64,000 nt of DNA from Geotalea sp. SG265 (GCF_022808985.1 NZ_JAKZFT010000001.1:62001-126000), one strand, 5' to 3'. Counted from the first letter of the stretch, positions 45,723-54,399 are shown. Notes: generated from the letters alone by a model not told the origin. Numbers and translations are program-made.

Positions 45723-46366
45723 CGTGCCGTACCAGATGGGCCGTCACCCACGATCTTCATCGGTTTCAGGTGGTCGCTGTTGAACAGCAATCCCTCCGTA
45801 AACCAGCCGACCGGCATGTGTACCTGCCCCGACGACGCAACCAGCCCCGTTTCCATATCGATGACCCGGGCATTCACCACCACATTATTATCTGCAACCG
45901 AATAGGTCCCAGTGACGATACCCCCCACCTTGTAAGCTTCCTTGATCTTCGAGATATCCCGGCTCAGGGAAAACTCCCCGGTCTCGTTGATGGTCACATC
46001 CCTGGTCAGCCTTACCTCGAAGACCTTCCATCTCCGCACCTGCAGCTCATGGATCAGGTCCTCGGCCACCAGCCTCCCGAAAGCGGTCGTTTCCGAGAGC
46101 CGGTTGAGATTGGTGAAGCTGGTGACGATAAAGGTGTTGTCGGTGCTTTTTCGGTCAATATTCCGTTCGATCTGGTCAGCGAGGAAAATGATCCGGGCAT
46201 TGAACCTGCCCACAGACGAATTGCTTGACGGAGACCGTAGCTGCTCGTCGACGATGTATCTCTCACCGGGATTTATGGTAGCGACCTCGGCACATCCGGC
46301 CAGAGTGGTCATGGAAAAGACAACGAAAAAAGAAACAAGCGAAATCGCCCGCGGCAGATTATTCAT
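45719..46366 (-). CDS. Lipoprotein with FlgO-like domain (paralogue 1)
   Basis: The 215-residue lipoprotein (lipobox TLAGC) matches the FlgO domain well: NTFIVTSFTNLNRLSETTAFG, LVAEDLIHELQVRRWKVFEV, RLTRDVTINETGEFSLSRD, GTYSVADNNVVVNARVID. AAGGGGAC lies before the ATG. It overlaps both neighbours (8 and 4 bases), so the three lipoproteins are made together and probably assemble in the envelope. A flagellar role is not supported by the neighbourhood. Confidence 0.83.
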   Translation of the reverse strand: MNNLPRAISLVSFFVVFSMTTLAGCAEVATINPGERYIVDEQLRSPSSNSSVGRFNARIIFLADQIERNIDRKSTDNTFIVTSFTNLNRLSETTAFGRLVAEDLIHELQVRRWKVFEVRLTRDVTINETGEFSLSRDISKIKEAYKVGGIVTGTYSVADNNVVVNARVIDMETGLVASSGQVHMPVGWFTEGLLFNSDHLKPMKIVGDGPSGTAR

Positions 46367-46727
46367 TCATGTCCCCTTTCGGGCTTTCTCCAAGCCCCTT
46401 GGTATTCCCCCCAGCCGGAAGAGTCACCGTATAGCCATGGGGATCGTCCGCATAGACATATTCGTTGCTCCGGTACGAAACGGGAAAGTCGCCCCCCCGG
46501 GAACAATCCCGGGCGCCGCAGTCCGACTGGGAACAGCCGCCCTCCTGGCACCAGGATTCCCATGTTACATCGTAAAGCGGCTTTCTAAAGCAGAAAACAT
46601 CATTATCGCACCGCGTTATGGTCTTTCGGCTGATGCCGTTATCCATGACGACGGGAGGTGTGGTTGAGACACATCCTGAAACAATCAGACAAACCCACAG
46701 CAGCAAGAGACATGACACCCGCTTCAT
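46359..46727 (-). CDS. Small Cys-rich lipoprotein
   Basis: A 122-residue protein with a lipoprotein signal (WVCLIVSGC). The mature chain has seven more cysteines (CDNDVFC, WCQEGGCSQSDCGARDC) and a low-complexity C-terminus. No family recognised. It is the first gene of the three-lipoprotein operon; GGGGGAG precedes the ATG. The many cysteines imply disulphides in the periplasm. Confidence 0.75.
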   Translation of the reverse strand: MKRVSCLLLLWVCLIVSGCVSTTPPVVMDNGISRKTITRCDNDVFCFRKPLYDVTWESWCQEGGCSQSDCGARDCSRGGDFPVSYRSNEYVYADDPHGYTVTLPAGGNTKGLGESPKGDMNE

Positions 46728-46886
46728 CGGCTCCCCCTGGTCAAGACGACTCCTGAATTATCAACACGTGGTAGTACCTATCGGCTGCAATCGGCAATCC
46801 TTTAGGGACGGGTTGCACCCGATTTCCGAAACCACCATTGCCAGCGGTAAAGGTTCAAGTAAACTTAGTTGCCAGGGAGTATGCCA

Positions 46887-48290
46887 ATGTCCACGGAAGA
46901 GATACTGATCGTCGGTTCCGGTTCCACCGCCTTTGCCGCTGCCTTGCGAGCGCAAGCCCTGGGGCTCACGGTGAAGATGATCGAAAAGAGCGTCCTTGGG
47001 GGGACATGCATCAACTGGGGCTGCATACCGAGCAAGACCTTCATCCACGGGGCCTTCGTACGCCATACGGCTTTGACCGGCGCAGAACTGGGCATGGGGA
47101 CGGCAACGGACGGCCCACGCCTCTCACGGTTCTTTGCCCATAAGGAGCAGGTGGTTGCTCATCTCCGCCAAACCAAGTATCTGGATGTGCTCAAGAAGAC
47201 ACCGGGGGTGGAGGTAATCAAGGGAACGGCGCGATTCATCGCGCCGGGCGCGGTCCAGGTGGAAGAGCAGGTCATCCGCAGCAGCCGGATTCTCGTTGCC
47301 GTAGGCGGCCACCCCCGCATCATCCCCATCCCCGGACTGGACACGACCCCCTACCTCACCAGCCGTAGTGCTCTCCTGCTGAAGGCCATTCCCCGGTCGC
47401 TGATCATTATCGGTGGCGGTGTCATTGCCGTAGAGCTGGGGCAGATGTACCTGCGGATGGGAAGCCGGGTGACCATACTGGAACACGGGCCACGCCTCTT
47501 GCCCATGGTGGAGCCGGAACTGGTCACGGCCCTGGAGGAGGCGCTGTCTGCAGAGGGGATGGAGATCGTCGTCAACGCCTCCACCTGCGCCGTCAGCCAA
47601 GACGGCACCGGAACCATAGTGGACGCGGAAGTGGACGGCAAGCCGCAGCAATTCCGGGCGGAGAGATTATTAATGGCCGTCGGCACGGCACCGGCCACCG
47701 CCGGCATCGGCCTGGAAAAGGCCGGCATCGAATTGGACTCCAAGGGTTTCATTCGGGTCGATCACGAGATGCGCACAACCGCGCCGGGCATCTGGGCTGC
47801 CGGTGACGCGGTCGGCGGCATGATGATCGCCACTGTCGGCGCCCGGGAAGGGATTGTCGCCGTGGACAACATGGTCAATCCGGGCTGCGGCTGCCGCGTG
47901 GACTACCACAAGATCCCCATGGCCATATTTACCGATCCGGAAGTGGGCATCGTCGGCTACACAGAAGCGGAAGCCCGCAAAGCCGGTTTCCAGGTAACGG
48001 TCAACACCATCCCCGCAGCCGCCATTCCCAAGTCCCATGTGACTGGAGACACTCACGGTGCCGTAAAGATGGTCGCAGATTCAGCCAGCGGCCGCCTGCT
48101 CGGCATCCATCTCTGCTGCCATCGCGGGGCGGACGTTATAAACGAAGCCGCCCTCGCCATCCAGTGCAAGCTCACCATCGACGATCTCGCCGGAATGCTC
48201 CACGTCTATCCCTCCATGGCCGAAGGACTGCGCCTCTGCGCCCAGGGGTTCAGCCGTGACATCAGCCGGCTTTCCTGTTGTGCGGAATAG
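46887..48290 (+). CDS. MerA-like flavoprotein disulphide reductase without the N-terminal metal-binding domain
   Basis: The 467-residue protein has the FAD motif LIVGSGSTAFAAALRA, redox-active GGTCINWGCIPSK, NADPH motif IIIGGGVIAVELGQ, and the C-terminal SRLSCCAE that matches the mercury-relaying vicinal Cys pair of mercuric reductase. The Tyr of MerA's second half is kept (HVYPSMAEGL), but the Tyr after the FAD GD motif seems replaced. No merR/T/P genes are nearby. The ATG at 46887 has GGAG seven bases ahead. Confidence 0.8.
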   Translation: MSTEEILIVGSGSTAFAAALRAQALGLTVKMIEKSVLGGTCINWGCIPSKTFIHGAFVRHTALTGAELGMGTATDGPRLSRFFAHKEQVVAHLRQTKYLDVLKKTPGVEVIKGTARFIAPGAVQVEEQVIRSSRILVAVGGHPRIIPIPGLDTTPYLTSRSALLLKAIPRSLIIIGGGVIAVELGQMYLRMGSRVTILEHGPRLLPMVEPELVTALEEALSAEGMEIVVNASTCAVSQDGTGTIVDAEVDGKPQQFRAERLLMAVGTAPATAGIGLEKAGIELDSKGFIRVDHEMRTTAPGIWAAGDAVGGMMIATVGAREGIVAVDNMVNPGCGCRVDYHKIPMAIFTDPEVGIVGYTEAEARKAGFQVTVNTIPAAAIPKSHVTGDTHGAVKMVADSASGRLLGIHLCCHRGADVINEAALAIQCKLTIDDLAGMLHVYPSMAEGLRLCAQGFSRDISRLSCCAE

Positions 48291-48335
48291 AGGAAAGCTT
48301 GGGCTGCATGGCTCCCTGCCACCTTCGGCGCGGCC

Positions 48336-48902
48336 TTATCGTTTTTCCCCGGCAACCGTCTCCTCGTAGAGATCAGCAATGATCCCGATATTTCGTTCTT
48401 TTGCGCCGGTGCCGATTGAACCGGCAGCATCGGCAGCGCAAACCTCCAGCAAAAGCGGGAAAAGCGGATGTTCCATGAAACGGCGCTGCTGCCGCGTCAA
48501 TTTTGCATCACCCCGCACCTGCCATGAGAAATGAAAATGATGATGTTTCACCAGCCAGGCCACATCGGCACCCAGCTCCGGGAGGCCGAGCCGGGACATG
48601 ATAGCCGAAACCTTTGCTGCCCCAGCATTGTCATGGCCATAGGCGCGCCATCGTCCTTTGATGAATTCGGTGGTAGCGGCTTTGCCGATGTCATGGAGCA
48701 GCACCCCCCAGAACACGCGCCCGTCGCTCAAGTCATCCACAGCAGCAAGAGCAAGCATGGTGTGAGTAAATGCATCCCCTTCCTTGTGAAAGTCCTCCGG
48801 CTGAGGCACACCGCGCAGGGCTGCGACTTCAGGAAGAAGCAAATCAAAAAGGCCTTCCCGATGCCATTTCTCAAGCAGATTGCGGAAGTCCCCCGCCAGC
48901 AT
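48336..48902 (-). CDS. HD-domain phosphohydrolase, CCA-enzyme C-terminal-like
   Basis: A 188-residue metal-dependent HD domain: DAFTHTMLALAAVD, VLLHDIGKAATTEF, and YGHDNAGAAKVSAIMSRLGLP. The spacing and the GHDNAGA motif resemble the stand-alone HD part of bacterial tRNA nucleotidyltransferases, here without the polymerase head. Substrate unknown; phosphodiester or 2',3'-cyclic phosphate bonds are plausible. GGGGGAGGGG precedes the ATG. Confidence 0.82.
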   Translation of the reverse strand: MLAGDFRNLLEKWHREGLFDLLLPEVAALRGVPQPEDFHKEGDAFTHTMLALAAVDDLSDGRVFWGVLLHDIGKAATTEFIKGRWRAYGHDNAGAAKVSAIMSRLGLPELGADVAWLVKHHHFHFSWQVRGDAKLTRQQRRFMEHPLFPLLLEVCAADAAGSIGTGAKERNIGIIADLYEETVAGEKR

Positions 48903-49258
48903 TTCCCCTCCCCCAGTGCCTAACGGTATAAAAGAAACATACCTCTCGCCCAGTGAAGTGCAATTGCTTTAGGAACGTGATTGGCATCAGGTCCACCTGT
49001 GGCCTTGATTGGTACTGCTGGTAAAGGTGGGAAGGAAGCACAATCATGGCTCAATACCCTATAGTTTTTAATTCACGTTTTATGGAAATTTGCGTATAGT
49101 CGGCGACAGAAAATTTGCAAAAATTTACCGAGGATGCCATGAAAACCGCTTGATGCCCGGAAACAAACCAGAGAATCAAGACGGTACATCTATATCGAAG
49201 CATATACATATAACTGGCCTATAAGTAGTTGGGCGAGGAAGAGGAAAAAGCCAAAACC
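48903..49258. other. AT-rich intergenic region with a structured, SRP-RNA-like motif
   Basis: At about 48979-49045, GATTG pairs with CAATC and CCACC with GGTGG, enclosing purine-rich internal loops. The strand halves contain CAGGTCC and GGAAGGAAGCA, the two most conserved pieces of small SRP RNA, but about 34 extra bases lie between them. The rest is AT-rich DNA leading to the protease gene, with no clear ORF. Confidence 0.4.
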
Positions 49259-50173
49259 ATGAACCAAGAACCGATTAAAACAAAACTATACCCAGCGTCT
49301 CTGGCGTCCCGCTGTGTCGTACCTATTCGGAAAATCGTTTCCACCCCCCTCGGCGATCGCCATTTCGGCACAGGAACCGGGTTCCACTATCGCGACCAAC
49401 TTGGTGGCAGCTGGCTGATAACAAACTGGCACGTTCTGACCGGACGGCGGCCAGACGATCCAGGATTTTTGCTCTCAGACGCCCCTCAAAGCCCATACAA
49501 AATCGAAGTAACATATCCGAGCTGTGAGATTGGCACTTTTTTACCGCCAGTATATCTAGACATATACGAAAACGGTAGGCCCATATGGAAAGAGCGCCTT
49601 CTAGACCAAGGCGTTGATATTGTTGCTATCCCTGTTTCCCCTCCTGAAGGTGCTCGCATACCATTTGTACAGGAATTCTCATCGTCTGAGATGGTAGCAA
49701 TGCAACCAGGCCTTGATGTCGTGATAATTGGCTTTCCTTTCGAACACAACAAGAATATGCCTTTCCCCATTTGGAAAAAAGCCATGATCTCCTCTGAGCC
49801 GGGTTATACAGTTTTTGGGCAATTGCAGGTTCTTGTTGATACACCAGGAATGCCTGGAATGTCAGGTTCGCCAGTTTTCACTCTTTCCGAAGGTTTTTCT
49901 GTATCCAAGAGGCAGTACGAAATGCTCAGGGGATGTCAGCGCGGTGACATTTCTGCGTTAGATGCACTCGGCTCAATTGACCTAGCAAATTGCGAACCTT
50001 CGCCATGTCTGACATTTGCTGGAATATATGCTGGAGCTACTGGAAAGGGCGCGGCCGGACTCGAACGGCTAGCTTTAGGCCGCATAATGCTTGCACCAAT
50101 GATTGAAATGATCGTCAAAGATGGGCAGCCCGGCAATAATCCATTTCCTCCAGAAGTGCATTCCGTTTCCTGA
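49259..50173 (+). CDS. Trypsin-like serine peptidase, apparently cytosolic
   Basis: The 304-residue protein has a chymotrypsin-fold triad: LITNWHVLTGR (His), GVDIVAIPV (Asp) and PGMSGSPVF (Ser). It has no signal peptide or TM helix and no PDZ domain. The base composition is visibly more AT-rich than its neighbours, which suggests transfer. A TTG at 49229 would add ten residues; the ATG at 49259 has GAGG-rich sequence upstream. Function unknown; orphan proteases of this kind occur in accessory islands. Confidence 0.78.
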   Translation: MNQEPIKTKLYPASLASRCVVPIRKIVSTPLGDRHFGTGTGFHYRDQLGGSWLITNWHVLTGRRPDDPGFLLSDAPQSPYKIEVTYPSCEIGTFLPPVYLDIYENGRPIWKERLLDQGVDIVAIPVSPPEGARIPFVQEFSSSEMVAMQPGLDVVIIGFPFEHNKNMPFPIWKKAMISSEPGYTVFGQLQVLVDTPGMPGMSGSPVFTLSEGFSVSKRQYEMLRGCQRGDISALDALGSIDLANCEPSPCLTFAGIYAGATGKGAAGLERLALGRIMLAPMIEMIVKDGQPGNNPFPPEVHSVS

Positions 50174-50220
50174 GATAGAGCGAGGAGAGAACCAGCGGCA
50201 ACGAAGTTGATTAAAACAAT

Positions 50221-50284
50221 AGGCATGAGATGGTGCCAAGCTTGCAATTTTGAGGCATGAGATGGTGCCAAGCTTGCAATTTTG
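50221..50284 (+). repeat. Two tandem copies of a 32-bp sequence
   Basis: AGGCATGAGATGGTGCCAAG followed by CTTGCAATTTTG occurs twice without a gap and is followed by a partial CAATTTGGCATG. It lies 47 bases after the protease gene. It is a recent duplication, possibly a site of past insertion or slippage. Confidence 0.95.
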
Positions 50285-50387
50285 CAATTTGGCATGTAGT
50301 TGGAAAAAACCTGACACTCAACAATTTTCCGTTGGGTATTAGTCTTTGAAAAGAGGAAGCAGTCCAAAACCAGCTGCGAAGGAATCA

Positions 50388-51089
50388 ATGATCAGCCAAC
50401 TTGAGCAACGAATGGCCGAATTGGCCAATGCCGAAGACGGTATATTCCTCCAGCGATACTTCAAGACCGGCCCGGGCCAGTATGGGGAAGGGGATATCTT
50501 TCGCGGTATTCGCGTTCCGCCCTTGCGCAAGCTTGCGACGGCTTACCTGGCTATGACCATGGGGCAGGTGGCGCTGCTTTTATCCAGCTGCTATCACGAG
50601 GACCGGCTGCTGGCCCTGTTGATCCTGGTGGAAAAGTTCAAGCGGGGGACCGACGGGGAGCGGCAGGCTATTTACCGGCTTTACCTAGAGAACACCCGCT
50701 TCATCAATAACTGGGACCTGGTGGATGCCTCGGCGGAGCATATTGTCGGGGGTTATCTTCTGGGAAGGGATTGCGGGCCGCTTCATGGGCTGGCCCGGTC
50801 CGGCATCATCTGGGAAAGAAGGATCGCCATCATGGCAACGTTCCATTTCATCCGCCGGGGCAAGTTTGATAAGACCTTGGAAATTGCGGAGATGTTGCTT
50901 CAGGACAGGGAAGACCTGATACACAAGGCGGTGGGCTGGATGCTCAGGGAAGTGGGGAAGCGCGACCTGCCGTCGGAAGAGGCTTTTCTTGCCGCCCATT
51001 ACCGGCAGATGCCTAGAACCATGCTCCGTTATGCCATTGAGCGCTTTGCCGAGGAACGGCGGCAAGGCTACCTGAAGGGGATGTTGTAG
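50388..51089 (+). CDS. DNA alkylation repair protein, AlkD family
   Basis: A 233-residue all-helical HEAT-like repeat protein. Family motifs include FLQRYFKTGPGQYGEGD, GIRVPPLRKLA, NNWDLVDASAEHIVG, WERRIAIMATFHFI and DLIHKAVGWMLREVG. AlkD glycosylases remove bulky or positively charged alkylated bases without base flipping. The ATG at 50388 follows GAAGGA; an upstream TTG at 50346 is less likely. Confidence 0.9.
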   Translation: MISQLEQRMAELANAEDGIFLQRYFKTGPGQYGEGDIFRGIRVPPLRKLATAYLAMTMGQVALLLSSCYHEDRLLALLILVEKFKRGTDGERQAIYRLYLENTRFINNWDLVDASAEHIVGGYLLGRDCGPLHGLARSGIIWERRIAIMATFHFIRRGKFDKTLEIAEMLLQDREDLIHKAVGWMLREVGKRDLPSEEAFLAAHYRQMPRTMLRYAIERFAEERRQGYLKGML

Positions 51090-51172
51090 GGAATCCCCTT
51101 AATCCCCCTTGTAGCAAAGCAGTGGCCCCCCCTCAGTCCCCCCTGTTCCATAGGGAGGAAGTGAACCTGGTG

Positions 51173-51222
51173 TTGACTAAGGTATAACCGAAGGTTATAC
51201 TTTTTTCGAAAGGAGTATAACC
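51173..51222 (+). promoter_or_regulatory. Promoter and palindromic operator of the mazEF-like pair
   Basis: TTGACT (51173-51178) and TATACT (51196-51201) are 17 bases apart. GGTATAACC-GAA-GGTTATACt (51181-51201) is a palindrome filling the spacer and covering the -10 box. A third half-site GTATAACC (51215-51222) touches the ATG. This is a classic autorepression layout for a toxin-antitoxin operon. Confidence 0.88.
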
Positions 51223-51477
51223 ATGCAAGCAATCAAAACAGCCATCTCAATTGATAAAGAACTCTTTGACCAAGCCGAAAATATTGCTCGATCAATGAAG
51301 GTTTCGCGCAGCAAGTTATTTGTCATTGCACTACAGGATTTTATTGAGCACCAGAAAAATAGGGAATTGCTCGTCCAGATCAATGCTGCTTACGCAGATG
51401 AACCTGATGAAACAGAACAGACTCTCCGCCATAAATCACGACGGCAGCACCGACGCATACTGGAGAGAGAATGGTAA
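51223..51477 (+). CDS. mazE: MazE/RHH-type antitoxin
   Basis: An 84-residue protein with a ribbon-helix-helix N-terminus (IKTAISIDKELFDQAENIARSM) and a charged, probably disordered toxin-binding C-terminus. It overlaps the toxin start by seven bases. AAAGGAG precedes the ATG and is covered by a third operator half-site. Autoregulation through the upstream palindrome is expected. Confidence 0.87.
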   Translation: MQAIKTAISIDKELFDQAENIARSMKVSRSKLFVIALQDFIEHQKNRELLVQINAAYADEPDETEQTLRHKSRRQHRRILEREW

Positions 51478-51827
51478 TCAATCAGGGAGATATTTACTGG
51501 GTAGAACTTGACGAGCCTGAAGGTTCAGAACCAGGTTACAGGCATCCCCATGTCATCGTACAGAACAATCTTTTTAACCGCAGCAATATTAAAACAGTCC
51601 TCGTATGTCCCCTTACAACAAATCTAAAGCGTGCAAATGCGCCGGGAAATGTCCGTCTGGACAAAAAAGAATCAAATTTGCCTAAGGAAAGTGTTGTCAA
51701 CGTTTCCCAAGTTTTCACAATTGACAAGTCTCAATTGGAAGATTTCATAGGAACTCTTTCACCTAAGCGAATGACAGAAATATTAAATGGCATCAAACTG
51801 GTTCTGGATCCGCGAGAGCCGGATTGA
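51471..51827 (+). CDS. mazF: MazF/PemK-family endoribonuclease toxin
   Basis: The 118-residue protein has the MazF fold signature: INQGDIYWVELDEPEGSEPG, RHPHVIVQNN, VLVCPLTTNL, and ESVVNVSQVFTIDKSQL with the conserved SQ/T region. Such toxins cut mRNA at short sequences. Length and order (antitoxin first) are typical. The pair lies in a small accessory stretch. Confidence 0.9.
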   Translation: MVINQGDIYWVELDEPEGSEPGYRHPHVIVQNNLFNRSNIKTVLVCPLTTNLKRANAPGNVRLDKKESNLPKESVVNVSQVFTIDKSQLEDFIGTLSPKRMTEILNGIKLVLDPREPD

Positions 51828-51860
51828 ATCGATTGAGCCCTTCCTTGCGGAGAAACACCA

Positions 51861-52655
51861 ATGGAAGACACGGAAAAGAAACCTACCCTCGACCCCGCTC
51901 TCTCCCGCCAGCTGCACGGTGCCCTCACCGCAAACAAGGAGGAACTGTACCTTGTGCTCCAGTCGGCCTCCATGGAGGTGCTGCGGGCGGCACTGCGCAA
52001 TCAGGCCCTGGATGAAGACCACCTGCTGGCCCTTTTGAAGCGTCGGGATCTGTCCGAGGACCTGCTCAAGGCCATTTACAAGCTGCCACTCACCGCCGAG
52101 AGCCATAACCTGAAGCTGGCACTGGTCAAAAACCCCAATACCCCCGGCACCATCATCACGACACTCTTGCCCCACCTCTACCTCTTCGAACTTGTTACCC
52201 TCTGCTACCTTCCCGGCGTCACCCCCGACCAGAAATTGGCTGCAGAGCGCGCCATCATCCAGCGCATCCCAACCACCCCCTTGGGCAACAAGCTGACCCT
52301 GGCCCGCCGCGGCACGACACCGGTCCTGGAGGCGCTTTTAAAGGAGGGAGAGCCCCAGATCGTAGAGATTTGCCTGGCAAATCCCCACATCAAGGAAGCA
52401 GCCATCTTCCAGTTTTTGGGGAGCGCTAAGGCCACTGCCGACAATATCTCCATCATTGCCCGCCATCCCCGCTGGAAAACCCGCCCCAACATCATCGGCG
52501 CCATCCTCAAGAACCCCAGGACGCCGCTCATCTGGTTCGACCTCTTTCTTCCCGGCCTCCACCCAGCCGAATTGAAAAAGCTGCTCGTTTCCGGCCGCCT
52601 CGACACCCCCCGTAAAAATGCTGTCCAAGAGGCGCTCCGCCGTCGCGGCCACTGA
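51861..52655 (+). CDS. Helical-repeat protein of unknown function
   Basis: A 264-residue, all-helical protein with short repeated units resembling HEAT/LRV repeats (LRAALRNQALDEDHLLALLKR, KLALVKNPNTPGTIITTLLP, VEICLANPHIKEAAIFQFL). There is no signal peptide. CGGAG precedes the ATG. It follows mazF by 33 bases but codon use matches the core genome. Function unknown. Confidence 0.72.
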   Translation: MEDTEKKPTLDPALSRQLHGALTANKEELYLVLQSASMEVLRAALRNQALDEDHLLALLKRRDLSEDLLKAIYKLPLTAESHNLKLALVKNPNTPGTIITTLLPHLYLFELVTLCYLPGVTPDQKLAAERAIIQRIPTTPLGNKLTLARRGTTPVLEALLKEGEPQIVEICLANPHIKEAAIFQFLGSAKATADNISIIARHPRWKTRPNIIGAILKNPRTPLIWFDLFLPGLHPAELKKLLVSGRLDTPRKNAVQEALRRRGH

Positions 52656-52726
52656 AGACTTTCAATCCTCACCCCACTTGCTACACTTTTTTAAGATGTT
52701 CATCCTCACGATCGGGAGGAACGACC

Positions 52727-53662
52727 ATGAAAGCCATTGCCATCGAACGATACGGCGGGCCGGAGGTGCTGCGGCTCATGGAGCTGCCGAAACCGGCTGT
52801 AATGGAAAAGGATGTGCTGATCGAGATCCACGCCGCTTCCGTCAATCCGGTCGATTGGAAAGTGCGGGAAGGTTACCTCCAGGACATGCTGCACCATCGC
52901 TTTCCACTGATTCTCGGCTGGGATGCCGCGGGGGTTGTGGAGGACACCGGTCCGGGAGTGACTCGGTTCAACAGGGGGGACAAGGTCTTCAGCCGGACGG
53001 ACATTGCCAGAAACGGCACCTATGCCGAATACGTGGCGGTGGACGAGAAATACGTGGCCGGGAAACCGACCAATATCTCTTTCGAAGGGGCGGCAGCCAT
53101 GCCCCTGGTGGGGCTCACGGCGTGGCAGGCACTGGTGGATTACGCCGGGATGAAAAAGGGGGACAAGGTCCTGATCCATGCCGGATCGGGGGGGGTTGGA
53201 TCATTTGCCATCCAGCTGGCGAAAAGCAGGGGCTGCTTTGTTGCCACAACCTGCAGCACCGCCCATGTGGATTTCGTCAAAGCCCTGGGAGCGGACCAGG
53301 TGGTCGATTACACCAAGGGGGATTTTTCCCTCCAGCTACACGACTACGACATCGTCTTCGACACCATCGGCGGCGATACCTACCGGAATAGTTTCAAAGT
53401 GTTGAGACAACAGCGGGGGGTGATCGTCTCCATCCTGGAGCAGCCGGATCACGAGCTGGCCGAGAAAAACGGCGTCAGGGCCGGCTACCTCTTCATGCAC
53501 CCGGACGGCAACCAGCTTGCTAAAATCGCCGAGCTCCTGGAATCGGGGGAGATAAAGCCGGTCGTCGGCAAGATTCTTCCCCTTGAAGAAGCTCGTAACG
53601 CCCAGATGATGAGCCAGTCCCACCACGCCCGCGGGAAGATCGTCCTGCAGGTCAAGGGATAG
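52727..53662 (+). CDS. NADP-dependent quinone oxidoreductase-like protein (zinc-independent MDR)
   Basis: A 311-residue medium-chain dehydrogenase. It has IHAASVNPVDWKVREG, the nucleotide motif HAGSGGVGSFAIQLAKSRG, and no structural zinc cysteines, so it belongs to the quinone oxidoreductase/enoyl reductase branch. GGGAGG precedes the ATG. It converges with the PAP2 gene at a three-base gap, and no terminator is seen between them. Confidence 0.88.
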   Translation: MKAIAIERYGGPEVLRLMELPKPAVMEKDVLIEIHAASVNPVDWKVREGYLQDMLHHRFPLILGWDAAGVVEDTGPGVTRFNRGDKVFSRTDIARNGTYAEYVAVDEKYVAGKPTNISFEGAAAMPLVGLTAWQALVDYAGMKKGDKVLIHAGSGGVGSFAIQLAKSRGCFVATTCSTAHVDFVKALGADQVVDYTKGDFSLQLHDYDIVFDTIGGDTYRNSFKVLRQQRGVIVSILEQPDHELAEKNGVRAGYLFMHPDGNQLAKIAELLESGEIKPVVGKILPLEEARNAQMMSQSHHARGKIVLQVKG

Positions 53663-53665
53663 GGG

Positions 53666-54397
53666 CTATTTCGCCCAGGCTACAAGTATGGCCTCCTTGA
53701 TGAGATGTTTGACCATGAGCAGGGACTCGCTTCCCAGCATGCGCAACGGGTCGAACATGCAGATCATCTGATAGCTGACGACAAGAAAGCAGGCATAAAA
53801 AAGCCCTGGACAGGCGCTCTCCCATCTCAGCAGGTGGGAAGCAGCCAGCTTCCTCAGACGGCTCAGGTGCACCAGGTATCCCATGGCAATGCCGATCACT
53901 GCGCCGCCGAGGATGTCGGTGGCGTAGTGCAGCCCCAGGTAGATCCTTGGGAAGGAAATGATCAGGGCCGCATGGAGAAAGGCACAGATACCCGCCTTGC
54001 GGGAGAGCAGGTAGATTCCGGTGGCAAGAGTGAAGAAGAGGACGGCATGATCGCTGGGAAAGGCGCTCCATCCCTCCATGGAGCTTGACCTCGTGCCGAA
54101 AGGAAGGATGAAGTCAAGCTGGGGGTTGTGCAGCGGCCTCAACCGGAAGGGGAGCGCCAGCGCCAGCAGCCGTGCCACCATCAACGACAGGAATGAGACC
54201 ACCAGGGTCGCCAGCAGGTATTCCCGGTCATGTCCGCTCCTGTCCCGGCGGAACCAGAGCCACCAGAACAGGGGAATGATCAGCCCCCCCTTGAAGATGA
54301 TGTTGCCGGCAAAGATATTCATGGTCTTGTCGAAAAGCCACGAATGCTGGGCGAAACCATTGAGAAAGGTAACAATCTGCAAGTCCAGCCAGGTCAT
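53666..54397 (-). CDS. PAP2-family membrane phosphatase
   Basis: A 243-residue membrane protein with phosphatidic-acid-phosphatase motifs: FRLRPLHN (motif 1), SAFPSDHA (motif 2) and SFPRIYLGLHYATDILGG (motif 3), and five or six TM helices. It may dephosphorylate undecaprenyl diphosphate or a phospholipid. The ATG at 54397 has GGAGG at correct spacing; the ATG at 54403 is too close to it. Confidence 0.88.
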   Translation of the reverse strand: MTWLDLQIVTFLNGFAQHSWLFDKTMNIFAGNIIFKGGLIIPLFWWLWFRRDRSGHDREYLLATLVVSFLSLMVARLLALALPFRLRPLHNPQLDFILPFGTRSSSMEGWSAFPSDHAVLFFTLATGIYLLSRKAGICAFLHAALIISFPRIYLGLHYATDILGGAVIGIAMGYLVHLSRLRKLAASHLLRWESACPGLFYACFLVVSYQMICMFDPLRMLGSESLLMVKHLIKEAILVAWAK

Positions 54398-54399
54398 GA

